Source: Shewanella sp. (GTDB lineage Bacteria > Pseudomonadota > Gammaproteobacteria > Enterobacterales > Shewanellaceae). Taken from it: a stretch of DNA of 41,565 nucleotides. A model generated the notes under the pieces. The model was not told the origin of the DNA. It did no database searches and saw nothing but the letters and a program-made list of their open reading frames with translations. Position numbers and translations under genes: made by a program. The stretch lies in NCBI RefSeq assembly GCF_013214165.1, contig NZ_JABSSM010000008.1, positions 1 to 41,565 on the forward strand, in the 5' to 3' direction. Shown piece by piece: positions 15,501 through 23,837 of this stretch. Within the stretch, counting starts at the first letter, position 1; each line of letters begins with the position of its first letter.

Positions 15501-17150
15501 TTACATGTTAGGGTAGTTAGGGCCTCCGCCGCCCTCGGGGGTAACCCAGGTGATATTTTGACTCGGATCCTTAATATCACAGGTCTTGCAATGAATGCAG
15601 TTTTGTCCGTTGATGACGAACTTGCTTTCACCTTTCTCCTCGACGATCTCATAGACGCCGGCGGGGCAGTAACGCTGGGCAGGCTCGTTGTATTTCACCA
15701 GGTTGATGTCTACAGGAATCCGCTCATCTTTGAGACGAAGATGGCACAGCTGATCTTCCTCATGGAAGGTATTAGACAGGTAAACCGATGACAGCTTATC
15801 GAAGCTGAGTTTTCCATCTGGCTTAGGGTAATCTATCTTCTTATAGGCACCAACTTCTGCCATCTGTGCGTAGTCGGCTTGCTCATCTCTTAAGGTAATA
15901 GGGAACTTGCCGCCAAACCAGTTTTGGTCGATAAAGTTAAACGCTCCCCCTAGATAAGTACCAAACTTGTGCATAGCAGGACCGAAGTTGCGTGAACTGT
16001 ATAGTTCTGCCTGCAGCCAACTCTTGTCGAAGCGTTCGTTATAGCAATCGAGATCTTTACCGCCTTCGACGCCTGCTTGTAAAGCATGGGCTATGGTCTC
16101 GGCCGCTAGCATGCCGCTCTTCATTGCCGTGTGGGTGCCCTTAATCTTGGCGAAGTTCAGGGTTCCAGCATTACAGCCTATGATGAATCCACCGGGGAAG
16201 GTCATCTTAGGCAGTGAATTTAACCCGCCCTTAGTGATGGCTCTGGCACCATAACTGATGCGCTCACCGCCTTGCAGATACTTGGCTATCACGGGATGTT
16301 TCTTATAACGCTGAAACTCATCGAAAGGACTCAGGTGTGGATTTTTATAGTTGAGGTCAACGATCAGGCCCACGGCAATTTGGTTATCCTCTAAATGATA
16401 GAGGAAGCCACCGCCAGATGCGCCTTCGGTAAGGGGCCAGCCACCGGTATGAACCACCTTGCCTAGCTCATGTTGTTCACTGGGTACCGTCCAGATCTCC
16501 TTGAAGCCCAGTCCGTAGTGCTGGGGAGTCTTACCGTTATCCAGATGATACTTTTTGATCAATTGCTTACCTAAGTGGCCATGGCAACCTTCGCTGAATA
16601 TGGTGTATTTAGCGTGTAGCTCCATGCCAGGCTCATAACTGTCTTTTGGTTTGCCATCGGCGCCGACGCCCATGTCGCCAATGATGATGCCTTTGACACT
16701 GTTGTCTTCATTGAATAGGAGTTCACTGGCGGGGAAGCCTGGAAATATCTCGACGCCTAACTCTTCGGCGCGTTCGGCTAGCCAGCGGGAGAGGTTGCCG
16801 ACACTAATAATGTAGTTGCCATCGTTGTGCATGGTTTTAGGTACGAGAGAGTTAGGCATCAGGCGAGCGTGCTGATCTGAACTCAGCATGTAGATTTCGT
16901 CGTCAGTGACCTGAGTGTGGAGTGGCGCGCCTTTTTCCTTCCAGTCACTGAATAGTTCCCCAAGTACCTTGGGCTCAAATACGGCTCCTGAAAGAATATG
17001 AGCACCGACTTCGGAGCCTTTCTCAACCACACAAACAGTAAGCTCGTTGCCACTGTCCTGGGATATCTGCATCAGTCGACATGCAGTTGCTAAACCGGCC
17101 GGGCCAGCTCCAACAATGACGACATCGAATTCCATCGATTCGCGTTCCAT
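15501..17150 (-). CDS. Electron transfer flavoprotein-ubiquinone oxidoreductase
   Basis: 549 aa. Takes electrons from ETF, produced in fatty-acid and amino-acid oxidation, and reduces ubiquinone at the inner membrane. The FAD site is DVVIVGAGPAGLATACRL near the N-terminus; the GxGxxG is intact. The C-terminal [4Fe-4S] site has Cys495, Cys518, Cys521 and Cys524 (CPAGVYE, then CIHCKTCDIKDPSQNITW). The length is as expected for the family. ATG at 17150 is used; a GTG one codon earlier and an ATG at codon 6 are alternatives. The ETF alpha and beta genes are not in this window. Confidence 0.95.
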   Translation of the reverse strand: MERESMEFDVVIVGAGPAGLATACRLMQISQDSGNELTVCVVEKGSEVGAHILSGAVFEPKVLGELFSDWKEKGAPLHTQVTDDEIYMLSSDQHARLMPNSLVPKTMHNDGNYIISVGNLSRWLAERAEELGVEIFPGFPASELLFNEDNSVKGIIIGDMGVGADGKPKDSYEPGMELHAKYTIFSEGCHGHLGKQLIKKYHLDNGKTPQHYGLGFKEIWTVPSEQHELGKVVHTGGWPLTEGASGGGFLYHLEDNQIAVGLIVDLNYKNPHLSPFDEFQRYKKHPVIAKYLQGGERISYGARAITKGGLNSLPKMTFPGGFIIGCNAGTLNFAKIKGTHTAMKSGMLAAETIAHALQAGVEGGKDLDCYNERFDKSWLQAELYSSRNFGPAMHKFGTYLGGAFNFIDQNWFGGKFPITLRDEQADYAQMAEVGAYKKIDYPKPDGKLSFDKLSSVYLSNTFHEEDQLCHLRLKDERIPVDINLVKYNEPAQRYCPAGVYEIVEEKGESKFVINGQNCIHCKTCDIKDPSQNITWVTPEGGGGPNYPNM

Positions 17151-17178
17151 CACTTCACCTCTAGGTCACTTTTCCCCG

Positions 17179-17195
17179 TTAAACGGGTGTTTTAA
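17179..17195. promoter_or_regulatory. Possible PsrA/FadR-type operator
   Basis: TTAAACGGGTGTTTTAA is a near-palindrome with AAAC-N4-GTTT, similar to the AAAC-spacer-GTTT sites of PsrA, a fatty-acid-responsive regulator of beta-oxidation genes. It is about 30 bp upstream of the ETF-quinone oxidoreductase start, a gene reported to be in such regulons. This is a short motif and the match is only suggestive. Confidence 0.35.
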
Positions 17196-17278
17196 TCGTT
17201 AACTCCACCTTACATTAAATTCATGTAATGGCACAGGGAATAAACAGTGATCTTAGTCTAGCTGAATATAATAACTGG

Positions 17279-17294
17279 TGTGAGCACTGTCACA
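17279..17294. promoter_or_regulatory. Perfect CRP-type binding site
   Basis: TGTGA-GCACTG-TCACA matches the CRP consensus without mismatch. The centre is about 90 bp upstream of the expected moaA start near 17377 and about 136 bp from the divergent minus-strand gene start, so it could serve either. In Shewanella, CRP controls anaerobic respiratory genes, many of which encode molybdoenzymes. Confidence 0.6.
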
Positions 17295-17364
17295 GAATGT
17301 TAACGCTCGGTTGATCCTGAGCAATAAATACACTTTTAAACTAGGGGATGAAGCTAAAAAAGCC

Positions 17365-17370
17365 TATAAT
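17365..17370 (+). promoter_or_regulatory. -10 element of moaA
   Basis: TATAAT, a perfect -10 hexamer, lies just before the riboswitch, so transcription would start near 17377. No good -35 is visible at 17 bp, which fits a promoter that needs an activator such as CRP. Confidence 0.55.
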
Positions 17371-17380
17371 TATGCACTGA

Positions 17381-17490
17381 CGGTTCTCCGAGCTTCTTGT
17401 CCTACGTCATCAGATACGGACGCTAAGCCGTGGCAATAACGCCACCGGGGTGTGAAAAGAAATGATCACACCTCCCCAACTTGGAAAGGT
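17381..17490 (+). ncRNA. Molybdenum cofactor (Moco) riboswitch
   Basis: The moaA leader contains the conserved blocks I recognise from the moco RNA motif: CTCCGAGC (17386-17393), TGTCCTACGTC, a paired tacggacgctaagccgtg element, GCCACCGGGGTGTGAAAAGAA, and CCTCCCCAACTTGGAAAGGT at the 3' end. The last block overlaps the ribosome site (ggaaagg) of moaA. Ligand binding would therefore hide it and shut off translation when cofactor is plentiful. Confidence 0.85.
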
Positions 17491-17494
17491 GATC

Positions 17495-18475
17495 ATGTCT
17501 CAACTACAAGACAAATTTGGTCGAAGGTTTCACTATTTGCGACTGTCGGTGACCGACGTTTGCAATTTCAAATGCACATATTGCCTCCCCGATGGCTACC
17601 GCCCCGACGGTCGTGCTCAGTTTCTTGGACTCAATGAAATAGAAAATCTGGTTGGCGCATTCTCTGAAGTCGGCACGCAAAAGATCCGCATCACAGGTGG
17701 CGAGCCCACCATGCGTAAAGACTTCACCGATATCATTCGCCTGGTTGCCGATAACGACAAGATAAAGACAATCGCAACCACAACCAATGGCTATCGATTG
17801 GAAAAGAATGCCAAAGACTGGTATGGCGCCGGTTTAAGACGCATCAATGTGTCGATGGACAGCTTAGACCCCCGCATGTTTTATCAGATCACGGGTCAAA
17901 ATAAGTTTGATGAAGTGATGCGAGGTGTCGATGCCGCTCTCGAAGCTGGGTTCGAACGGGTAAAAATCAATGCGGTATTACTCAAGGGATTAAACGATAA
18001 AGATCTGCCAAGGTTTCTGAATTGGATTAAGAACACGCCCATAGATCTGCGTTTCATCGAATTGATGGAGACAGGTTTAGGCCGTGATTATTTCAAGGCG
18101 CATCATCTTGCCGGATCCGATATCAGAACCACCTTGGTTGAAGATGGCTGGAGCTTAGACACACCGGCAGTAGATGATGGCCCCGCGCAAAATTTCAGTC
18201 GTGACGACCATAAGGGGCGCATAGGCTTGATCATGCCCTACGATAAGCACTTCTGCGCCAGCTGTAATCGTTTGAGAGTATCGGCAAAAGGTAAGCTGCA
18301 CCTGTGCCTGTTTACCGAAAATGGTGTCGATCTTAGAGATCTATTACAGCATCAAGATCAAAGGGCTGAGCTGGTCGAGCGACTCCATGGTCAGCTAGCC
18401 GCGAAAAAGGAGACGCATTTCCTTCACGATGGTATTACCGGTGTGACTCAACACTTAGCCTCCATAGGTGGCTAA
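17495..18475 (+). CDS. moaA: GTP 3',8-cyclase MoaA
   Basis: 326 aa radical-SAM enzyme that, with MoaC, turns GTP into cyclic pyranopterin monophosphate, the first step of molybdopterin synthesis. The N-terminal cluster is CNFKCTYC (Cys23, 27, 30), the C-terminal cluster Cys254, Cys257 and Cys271, and the protein ends in the conserved Gly-Gly that inserts into the active site. The start is ATG at 17495 directly after ggaaaggtgatc. An in-frame ATG at 17462 lies inside the riboswitch and would add 11 residues; it is rejected. First of the moaACDE-modABC run. Confidence 0.96.
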   Translation: MSQLQDKFGRRFHYLRLSVTDVCNFKCTYCLPDGYRPDGRAQFLGLNEIENLVGAFSEVGTQKIRITGGEPTMRKDFTDIIRLVADNDKIKTIATTTNGYRLEKNAKDWYGAGLRRINVSMDSLDPRMFYQITGQNKFDEVMRGVDAALEAGFERVKINAVLLKGLNDKDLPRFLNWIKNTPIDLRFIELMETGLGRDYFKAHHLAGSDIRTTLVEDGWSLDTPAVDDGPAQNFSRDDHKGRIGLIMPYDKHFCASCNRLRVSAKGKLHLCLFTENGVDLRDLLQHQDQRAELVERLHGQLAAKKETHFLHDGITGVTQHLASIGG

Positions 18476-18590
18476 TCCTCTGTTGTAGCCTAGTTGGAGC
18501 ATTAGCTGACGTATCATGTCCGGTAATACTCAGTGTCAGGCCGCAGATATAATGTCTAGATTCATTTTTAAGTGATTATCAAAGAATCGT

Positions 18591-18632
18591 CATATGCAGG
18601 CATGGAATGGTATTCATTCTGTGATGCATATG
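18591..18632. repeat. Imperfect inverted repeat between moaA and moaC
   Basis: CATATGCA (18591-18598) and TGCATATG (18625-18632) form perfect outer arms; the inner sequence (gaatggtat, attcattctg) pairs partly. It contains tggaatggtat, the inverse of the TATACCATTCC core of the repeats at 6662-6734 and 26771-26795. It lies 36 bp before moaC and could set the expression of downstream genes. The remainder of the moaA-moaC gap shows nothing else. Confidence 0.5.
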
Positions 18633-18667
18633 AAAAGTAATTGCCGAATAAATTAAGGTTAAATCTA

Positions 18668-19144
18668 ATGAGCAGTGAATTTACCCATATCAATGCCGAT
18701 GGCAATGCCCATATGGTTGATGTGACAGATAAAGCGGTCACTGAAAGAGAAGCGAGAGCCGAGGCCTATATAGAGATGGCGCCCGAGACGCTTGAGATGA
18801 TCATGAGTGGCAGTCACCACAAGGGTGATGTGTTCGCCACGGCGCGGATTGCAGGCATTCAGGCGGCGAAGAAGACAGCGGATCTTATTCCGCTTTGCCA
18901 TCCGCTGATGTTGACTAAGGTGGAAGTTGAACTCGAGGCTCAGCCCGAATTTAGCCGGGTACGCATTACTAGTCTTTGCAAGTTATCGGGTAAAACCGGT
19001 GTCGAGATGGAAGCCTTAACGGCGGTGTCTGTGGCGGCGCTGACCATCTATGATATGTGCAAAGCAGTACAGAAAGATATGGTGATATCTCAGACTCGTT
19101 TGCTAGAAAAGCGTGGCGGTAAGTCGGGTCATTTTAAGGTTTAA
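18668..19144 (+). CDS. moaC: Cyclic pyranopterin monophosphate synthase MoaC
   Basis: 158 aa, the usual length. Completes the conversion of the MoaA product to cyclic pyranopterin monophosphate. Family motifs are MVDVTDK near residue 16, [32 protein letters not shown] and the C-terminal KSGHF. ATG at 18668 follows taagg at normal spacing and gives the expected N-terminus; a TTG 27 bp earlier is in frame but unneeded. moaD starts 28 bp after the stop. Confidence 0.95.
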   Translation: MSSEFTHINADGNAHMVDVTDKAVTEREARAEAYIEMAPETLEMIMSGSHHKGDVFATARIAGIQAAKKTADLIPLCHPLMLTKVEVELEAQPEFSRVRITSLCKLSGKTGVEMEALTAVSVAALTIYDMCKAVQKDMVISQTRLLEKRGGKSGHFKV

Positions 19145-19172
19145 GTCACTCAGTTTTGAAGGTATATTAAAG

Positions 19173-19424
19173 ATGATAAACGTACTTTTTTTTGCTCAGG
19201 TTCGTGAGCTATTAGGTCAGAGTACACTTGCCGTTGCAGCCAGTGAGTCGACTGTGACTGCCGAAGGCCTGCGCGCACAGCTTGCCGCAACAGATGATAA
19301 ATGGGCCAAAGTATTAGCCGCAGATAAGTTATTGGTCGCGGTCAATCAGACTATCAGCAGCTGGGACACGCCAGTTGAAGATGGCGATGAGGTTGCCTTC
19401 TTTCCTCCTGTGACTGGAGGTTAA
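19173..19424 (+). CDS. moaD: Molybdopterin synthase sulfur carrier MoaD
   Basis: 83 aa ubiquitin-fold protein ending in Gly-Gly (FFPPVTGG), the tail that MoeB adenylates and that then carries a thiocarboxylate. The N-terminus INVLFFAQVRELLGQ is typical. The ATG at 19173 is chosen because the upstream in-frame start at 19113 lies within moaC and gives a non-homologous extension. It is followed one base later by moaE. Confidence 0.95.
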   Translation: MINVLFFAQVRELLGQSTLAVAASESTVTAEGLRAQLAATDDKWAKVLAADKLLVAVNQTISSWDTPVEDGDEVAFFPPVTGG

Positions 19425-19425
19425 C

Positions 19426-19893
19426 GTGGCCACCGAGTTAAATGCAGTCAGGGTTCAGAGCGAAGATTTTAGTGTGCCCGATGAATATGCGCTGATCGCA
19501 GGTGATAATAGCGATGGCGCCGTAGTGACGTTTGTCGGTAAGGTGCGTGACTTTAACGATGGCAGCGCGGTGACCGACCTGACTTTAGAGCACTATCCTG
19601 GCATGACCGAAGCTGTGCTTAATCAACTAGCTCTGGAGGCTCGTGAGCGTTGGCCGCTGAATAATGTCAGCATCATTCACCGCGTCGGCACTATGGCTTT
19701 GGGTGAGCAGATAGTCTTTATTGGTGTCACCAGTACGCACCGAAAAGCGGCGTTTGCCGCCTGCGAATTCCTTATCGATTTCCTCAAGACTAGGGCGCCT
19801 TTCTGGAAGCTTGAGGCGGGCGACAAGGGCGCAAACTGGGTCGAGGCTAAAGATGCTGACGATCAAGCTGCCAAAATGTGGGAAAAACAGTAG
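19426..19893 (+). CDS. moaE: Molybdopterin synthase catalytic subunit MoaE
   Basis: 155 aa. With MoaD it converts cyclic pyranopterin monophosphate to molybdopterin. Conserved RKAAFAACEFLIDFLKTRAPFWKLE carries the active-site lysines; GKVRDFNDGSAV and LEHYPGMTE are also family motifs. The start is GTG at 19426, five bases after ggagg, whose bases also encode the C-terminus of MoaD; translation is probably coupled. Confidence 0.95.
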   Translation: MATELNAVRVQSEDFSVPDEYALIAGDNSDGAVVTFVGKVRDFNDGSAVTDLTLEHYPGMTEAVLNQLALEARERWPLNNVSIIHRVGTMALGEQIVFIGVTSTHRKAAFAACEFLIDFLKTRAPFWKLEAGDKGANWVEAKDADDQAAKMWEKQ

Positions 19894-19952
19894 CTTGAAG
19901 GATAAAGAGTCATTTGGCCCTCGCTTGTAGTCAACCAAAGTAAGGAAAGGCA

Positions 19953-20801
19953 ATGCAGCACTGGTTTAAGCTAGTATCGGTATGTGTGGTGTTGGTGTCT
20001 AGTCTGGTATCTGTACCAGCCTGGAGTGACGATGTCCCGCCGATAGCTGCGGCATCGAATATCAAGTTTGCCCTCGATGAAATTGCTAACCAGTTTACCC
20101 AAGATACGGGTCGTAGGGTCAATGTTTCCTACGGTTCTTCGGGCAATTTCGTTGCCCAGATCCGCCACGGTGCCCCTTTCCAATTATTCCTCTCTGCCGA
20201 TGAGAAGTATATTCATCAGCTACAGAAGTACGATGCCAGCTTAGGTGAAGGCGCACTCTATGCGGTGGGGCGACTCGCTATCGCCGCACCTAAATATTCT
20301 CCACTGGAACTCGATCCTGAATTAGCGGGATTAAAATCCCTACTAAAAGCCGGTAAGTTGCAGAGATTTGCCATCGCAAATCCAGATCATGCTCCCTATG
20401 GCGAGCGTGCCCGAGAAGTTCTCCAGGAGCTAGGGCTATGGGACAGCCTTGAGTCTAAGCTTATCTACGGGGAAAATGTCTCCCAGGCGGCACAGTTTAC
20501 CGTGAGTGGCTCGACTCAAGGGGGGCTTATCGCCTTGTCTCTGGCCATCGCGCCGCAGTTTCAGGCCATGGGACACTATAGCCTTATCCCCGAAGAGCTG
20601 CACACACCCCTTACTCAGCGCATGATATTGACCAAGAAGGCGGGAGCCACCGCGAAAGCATTTTATCAGTATCTTCAGTCCGACAGTGCCCGACAGATAT
20701 TCAGTGATTTTGGATTCGGTTTGCCAGTTGTGGATACATCAGAGCCTGCTAAATCTAAGTCAGTTGCATCAGCACAGTTTCAACCAGAGACAGGTAACTA
20801 G
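19953..20801 (+). CDS. modA: Molybdate-binding periplasmic protein ModA
   Basis: 282 aa. A signal peptide is cleaved near WS25, followed by the mature N-terminus PPIAAASNIKFALDEIANQF typical of ModA. SYGSSGNFVAQIRHGAPFQLFLSADEKY contains the oxyanion-binding serine region. It captures molybdate (and possibly tungstate) for ModBC. It starts 59 bp after moaE. The final residues after VVDTSEP are longer than the core family and of low complexity. The stop is three bases from the modB start. Confidence 0.94.
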   Translation: MQHWFKLVSVCVVLVSSLVSVPAWSDDVPPIAAASNIKFALDEIANQFTQDTGRRVNVSYGSSGNFVAQIRHGAPFQLFLSADEKYIHQLQKYDASLGEGALYAVGRLAIAAPKYSPLELDPELAGLKSLLKAGKLQRFAIANPDHAPYGERAREVLQELGLWDSLESKLIYGENVSQAAQFTVSGSTQGGLIALSLAIAPQFQAMGHYSLIPEELHTPLTQRMILTKKAGATAKAFYQYLQSDSARQIFSDFGFGLPVVDTSEPAKSKSVASAQFQPETGN

Positions 20802-20804
20802 TCT

Positions 20805-21485
20805 ATGGATTGGCAAGCCCTCTGGTTATCGATAAAGCTAAGCTGCGTTACCGTTATCATCTTGATCCCCTTTGCTATCTTGGCGAGTCGTTTTCTGGCT
20901 TATCATAACTTCACCGGTAAATCTTGGGTCGAAGCCTTGATCATGGTGCCCCTGGTGTTGCCACCGACTGTGATAGGTTATTACCTGCTGGTGGGCTTGG
21001 GCAGCCAGTCCTGGCTTGGGCGTTTCCTGGAGCAGGTGTTAGGTCAACAACTGGTATTCCATTTTTCTGGTCTGGTGGTTGCCTCGATCATAGTCAATAT
21101 TCCCTTCGCCATTCAGCCTATCCAACGCGCCTTCGAATCAGTCCCCCAAGAGGTTCGAGATGCCGCGGCCTGTTGTGGCATGAGCCCCTTAAAAATACTG
21201 TTTAAAATTGAACTGCCTCTGGTGTGGCCAGGAGTATTAACGGCACTGGTGCTGTGTTTCTCCCATGTCTTGGGTGAATTTGGTGTGGTCTTGATGATGG
21301 GCGGAAATATTGCCGGCGAGACTAAGACGGTGGCTATCTCTATTTACGACAGTGTGCAGGCATTCGACTTTGCCAGCGCCGGGCAGATGTCCTTAGTGCT
21401 GCTATTATTTGCCATCACAGTGCTTGCGCTGACGACTAGCATGTCGAGAAGGTTAGGGAGAGCGCATGGCTCAAGACAGGGTTGA
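20805..21485 (+). CDS. modB: Molybdate ABC transporter permease ModB
   Basis: 226 aa, five or so membrane segments, beginning WLSIKLSCVTVIILIPFAIL. VPLVLPPTVIGYYLL and the EAA loop VPQEVRDAAACCGMSPLKILFKIELPLVWPGVL (about residues 104-136), which docks on ModC, identify the permease. Forms the inner-membrane channel. The start ATG is three bases past the modA stop. A poor ribosome site suggests coupling to modA. Confidence 0.94.
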   Translation: MDWQALWLSIKLSCVTVIILIPFAILASRFLAYHNFTGKSWVEALIMVPLVLPPTVIGYYLLVGLGSQSWLGRFLEQVLGQQLVFHFSGLVVASIIVNIPFAIQPIQRAFESVPQEVRDAAACCGMSPLKILFKIELPLVWPGVLTALVLCFSHVLGEFGVVLMMGGNIAGETKTVAISIYDSVQAFDFASAGQMSLVLLLFAITVLALTTSMSRRLGRAHGSRQG

Positions 21486-21507
21486 TCTCCATGAGGGAGG
21501 ATAAATA

Positions 21508-22614
21508 GTGCAAGATATAGCCGACCTTTACTGTCGTATCAAGCAAGAGAAGCATATCAAGCTAGATGCCGAGTTTACCTGTAAGGCGGGTGAAATGTTG
21601 GCGGTAGTGGGCCCTTCCGGCGGCGGCAAGTCTACCTTACTACGTATGATTGCCGGCCTCAATAAGCCTGAATCGGGTGAGATACATTATGGAGACCGAG
21701 TCTGGTATGACAGTGATAAGAAGCTAAGTCTATCCCCACAGCAGCGTCATTTAGGCTATGTGCCTCAGCATTTTGGTCTGTTTCCTAATTTAACCGCCAT
21801 GGAAAATGTGGTGGCTGCACTGGACCATATTCCCAAGTCAGAACGTAAGCCCAGGGCTAAAAAGTGGCTCGAACGGGTGAATTTGCATGGTTTGCCGGAT
21901 CGGTTACCAGCCAATCTATCGGGTGGTCAGCGCCAGAGGGTGGCACTGGCGAGGGCGCTTGCCCGTGAACCTTCGGTATTATTACTCGATGAACCTTTCT
22001 CTGCAGTCGATAGGGAAACCCGTGAACGCCTCTATTTAGAGCTAGCCAGATTAAAAGAACAGCTGGCTATTCCTGTGATCATGGTGACTCACGATCTTAA
22101 CGAGGCTCTGTTGTTGGCGGATAAGATGATCCTCATCAGTCAGGGAAAGATGCTGCAACAAGGTCGGCCCCATGATGTATTAGTGCGTCCTCACAACGAA
22201 GCCGTGGCCAAGCAGATGGGGCTACGTAATATCTTCGATGCCTATGTGATTGCCCAGGAGGAACAGCGACAGATCACCTGGCTTAAATTTGGTGAGCACC
22301 TGATTGCTAGCACCTATTTCGAACATCTGGATATCGGCACTAAGGTGCGCTGGGTCATTCCCAATCAGGGGGTAAGATTCAATTCGATCAAGCAAGGCCG
22401 CCTGTGTAAAAGCTTCAATAAGTTGGATATCACCATAGAGTCTATGTTGACCATGGGGGAGAGTGTCAGGATCATCGCCAGTGTGAGAGGAGTTCGCCAC
22501 CAGCTCAACGCCGAGGTGCCTCTTTATCTGGCGCAGAAACTTAAGTTGGCTAAAGGCGTAGAAACGACGGTGGCACTCAAGTCTGAACTCATTCATATCT
22601 TAGAGCCAGCTTAG
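21508..22614 (+). CDS. modC: Molybdate ABC transporter ATP-binding protein ModC
   Basis: 368 aa. Walker A is GPSGGGKST at 35-43, the signature is LSGGQRQRVALARAL, Walker B is VLLLDEPFSAVD and the switch histidine is in VTHD. Residues from about 290 form a C-terminal Mop/TOBE domain that senses molybdate. The start is GTG at 21508 after ggagg, 22 bp past modB. It closes the cofactor and molybdate run; the next gene is unrelated, and 22615-22741 shows no clear terminator. Confidence 0.94.
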   Translation: MQDIADLYCRIKQEKHIKLDAEFTCKAGEMLAVVGPSGGGKSTLLRMIAGLNKPESGEIHYGDRVWYDSDKKLSLSPQQRHLGYVPQHFGLFPNLTAMENVVAALDHIPKSERKPRAKKWLERVNLHGLPDRLPANLSGGQRQRVALARALAREPSVLLLDEPFSAVDRETRERLYLELARLKEQLAIPVIMVTHDLNEALLLADKMILISQGKMLQQGRPHDVLVRPHNEAVAKQMGLRNIFDAYVIAQEEQRQITWLKFGEHLIASTYFEHLDIGTKVRWVIPNQGVRFNSIKQGRLCKSFNKLDITIESMLTMGESVRIIASVRGVRHQLNAEVPLYLAQKLKLAKGVETTVALKSELIHILEPA

Positions 22615-22741
22615 GGCCTGTCTTTCATAAAAGCTAACCAGGTTCTAGCGGCTATCTTTATGATCAAACATTAATCTTGATTCCATCTGGGCTTTATAGT
22701 CATGGGCCTAAAATTAACCTTAACTAAAAGGGGCTCAAGTC

Positions 22742-23089
22742 ATGTATAAGCAATTTACTGGTTCAATTATTTTATCCTGTGTACTCACCTTACCTGCATT
22801 TGCGGCATACAATGCCCCAGGCGTTAGTACCCAGGCAAAAAATGCTGCCGATGCCAGAAAGGCTAAAGATGACACTCCAGTGGTACTGACGGGGCATCTG
22901 ATAAAGAATTTGGGTGATGCAAATTACCTGTTTCGCGATAACTCGGGTGAAGTCGAAGTCGAGATAGATAATGCTCTCTGGCGTGAAATCGAGGTCTCTA
23001 GTGACACCACAGTCACCTTGAAAGGCGAGGTCGATGATGATTGGCAAGGTATTGAAATTGAGATTGATAGCATAGAAATAGTGGCGTAA
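22742..23089 (+). CDS. YgiW/BOF-family periplasmic stress protein
   Basis: 115 aa. A signal peptide ends at AFA21. The remainder is a small OB-fold (VVLTGHLIKNLGDANYLFRDNSGEVEVEIDNALW ... VTLKGEVDDDWQGIEIEIDSIEIV), matching the bacterial OB-fold family that includes E. coli YgiW and YdeI. Such genes often sit next to QseBC-type two-component pairs, as here. Ribosome site aaggggctcaagtc. The 200 bp that follow contain only an A/T-rich gap. Confidence 0.9.
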   Translation: MYKQFTGSIILSCVLTLPAFAAYNAPGVSTQAKNAADARKAKDDTPVVLTGHLIKNLGDANYLFRDNSGEVEVEIDNALWREIEVSSDTTVTLKGEVDDDWQGIEIEIDSIEIVA

Positions 23090-23291
23090 TAACAGATGGT
23101 GCTCGGTCAATTCTTTGCTTAAGTGCTGTCGAGTTGATTGTTATTGAGCTTATTTTTTGAATCATAGCCGCTTCAATATATGCAGCAGATAGCAAATTTT
23201 CCTAGGTGAATCATCGACTAGGGAGAATGAATTAACTGTTCTTGATTTAATACGATAAGATAGCGATATCGTAGATTTTACTGGAGGAGCC

Positions 23292-23828
23292 ATGGCTCGT
23301 TGGTTAGTTGGTTTAGTGCTCATTTCATCATCAGGTTTTTCGGCAGCAGCTTGGGCCGAAGCGTCGATTATTGAACTACTTTCCGATGAGGGAAACCTCA
23401 CTCCACAGGCTTTCTTATTACAAGTTGAGCAAGATTATCCCGGCATCATCTCAGAGTTTGAGATAGATGTGGTCAATGGTGAGCTGATCTATGAGCTGAG
23501 TATGATAGATACCAGCGCCGAGACCATCACCGAATTTGAATTCAGGGCTAAGGACGGGCAGCTGGTGACACAGGAAGTCGCAAGGTTAGAAGCCGACGAT
23601 CGTGACGAACTCATCGCCGTTCACTTGATGGAAGATAAATCACTGACTTTTTATACCTTGGTGGTTACGGCCATGCAAGACCAGCAAGCATTTATACTCG
23701 AAGCACAACTGGATCATGACCTAGGCATCAGTTATCTAGAGCTGAAACTGATCAATGTCGATGGCAAGAGTACATTAGCCTTCGATATTAAGACGCTACG
23801 CCCCCTACCTCTGCTTAAATGGAACTAA
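23292..23828 (+). CDS. Periplasmic PepSY domain protein
   Basis: 178 aa. A signal peptide ends near AWA22. Residues about 37-95 form a PepSY-like domain (LTPQAFLLQVEQDYPGIISEFEIDVVNGELIYELSMIDT); the C-terminal half has a second weaker repeat of the same fold type. The ribosome site ggaggagcc is strong. It ends 9 bp before the response regulator, so it is probably in one operon with the two-component pair and may modulate the sensor. The specific function is not known. Confidence 0.82.
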   Translation: MARWLVGLVLISSSGFSAAAWAEASIIELLSDEGNLTPQAFLLQVEQDYPGIISEFEIDVVNGELIYELSMIDTSAETITEFEFRAKDGQLVTQEVARLEADDRDELIAVHLMEDKSLTFYTLVVTAMQDQQAFILEAQLDHDLGISYLELKLINVDGKSTLAFDIKTLRPLPLLKWN

Positions 23829-23837
23829 GTTATTACC

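Noticed and set aside
17462..17494. Upstream in-frame ATG of moaA
   Set aside because: It lies within the conserved riboswitch sequence and gives a non-conserved 11-residue extension; the ribosome site precedes 17495.
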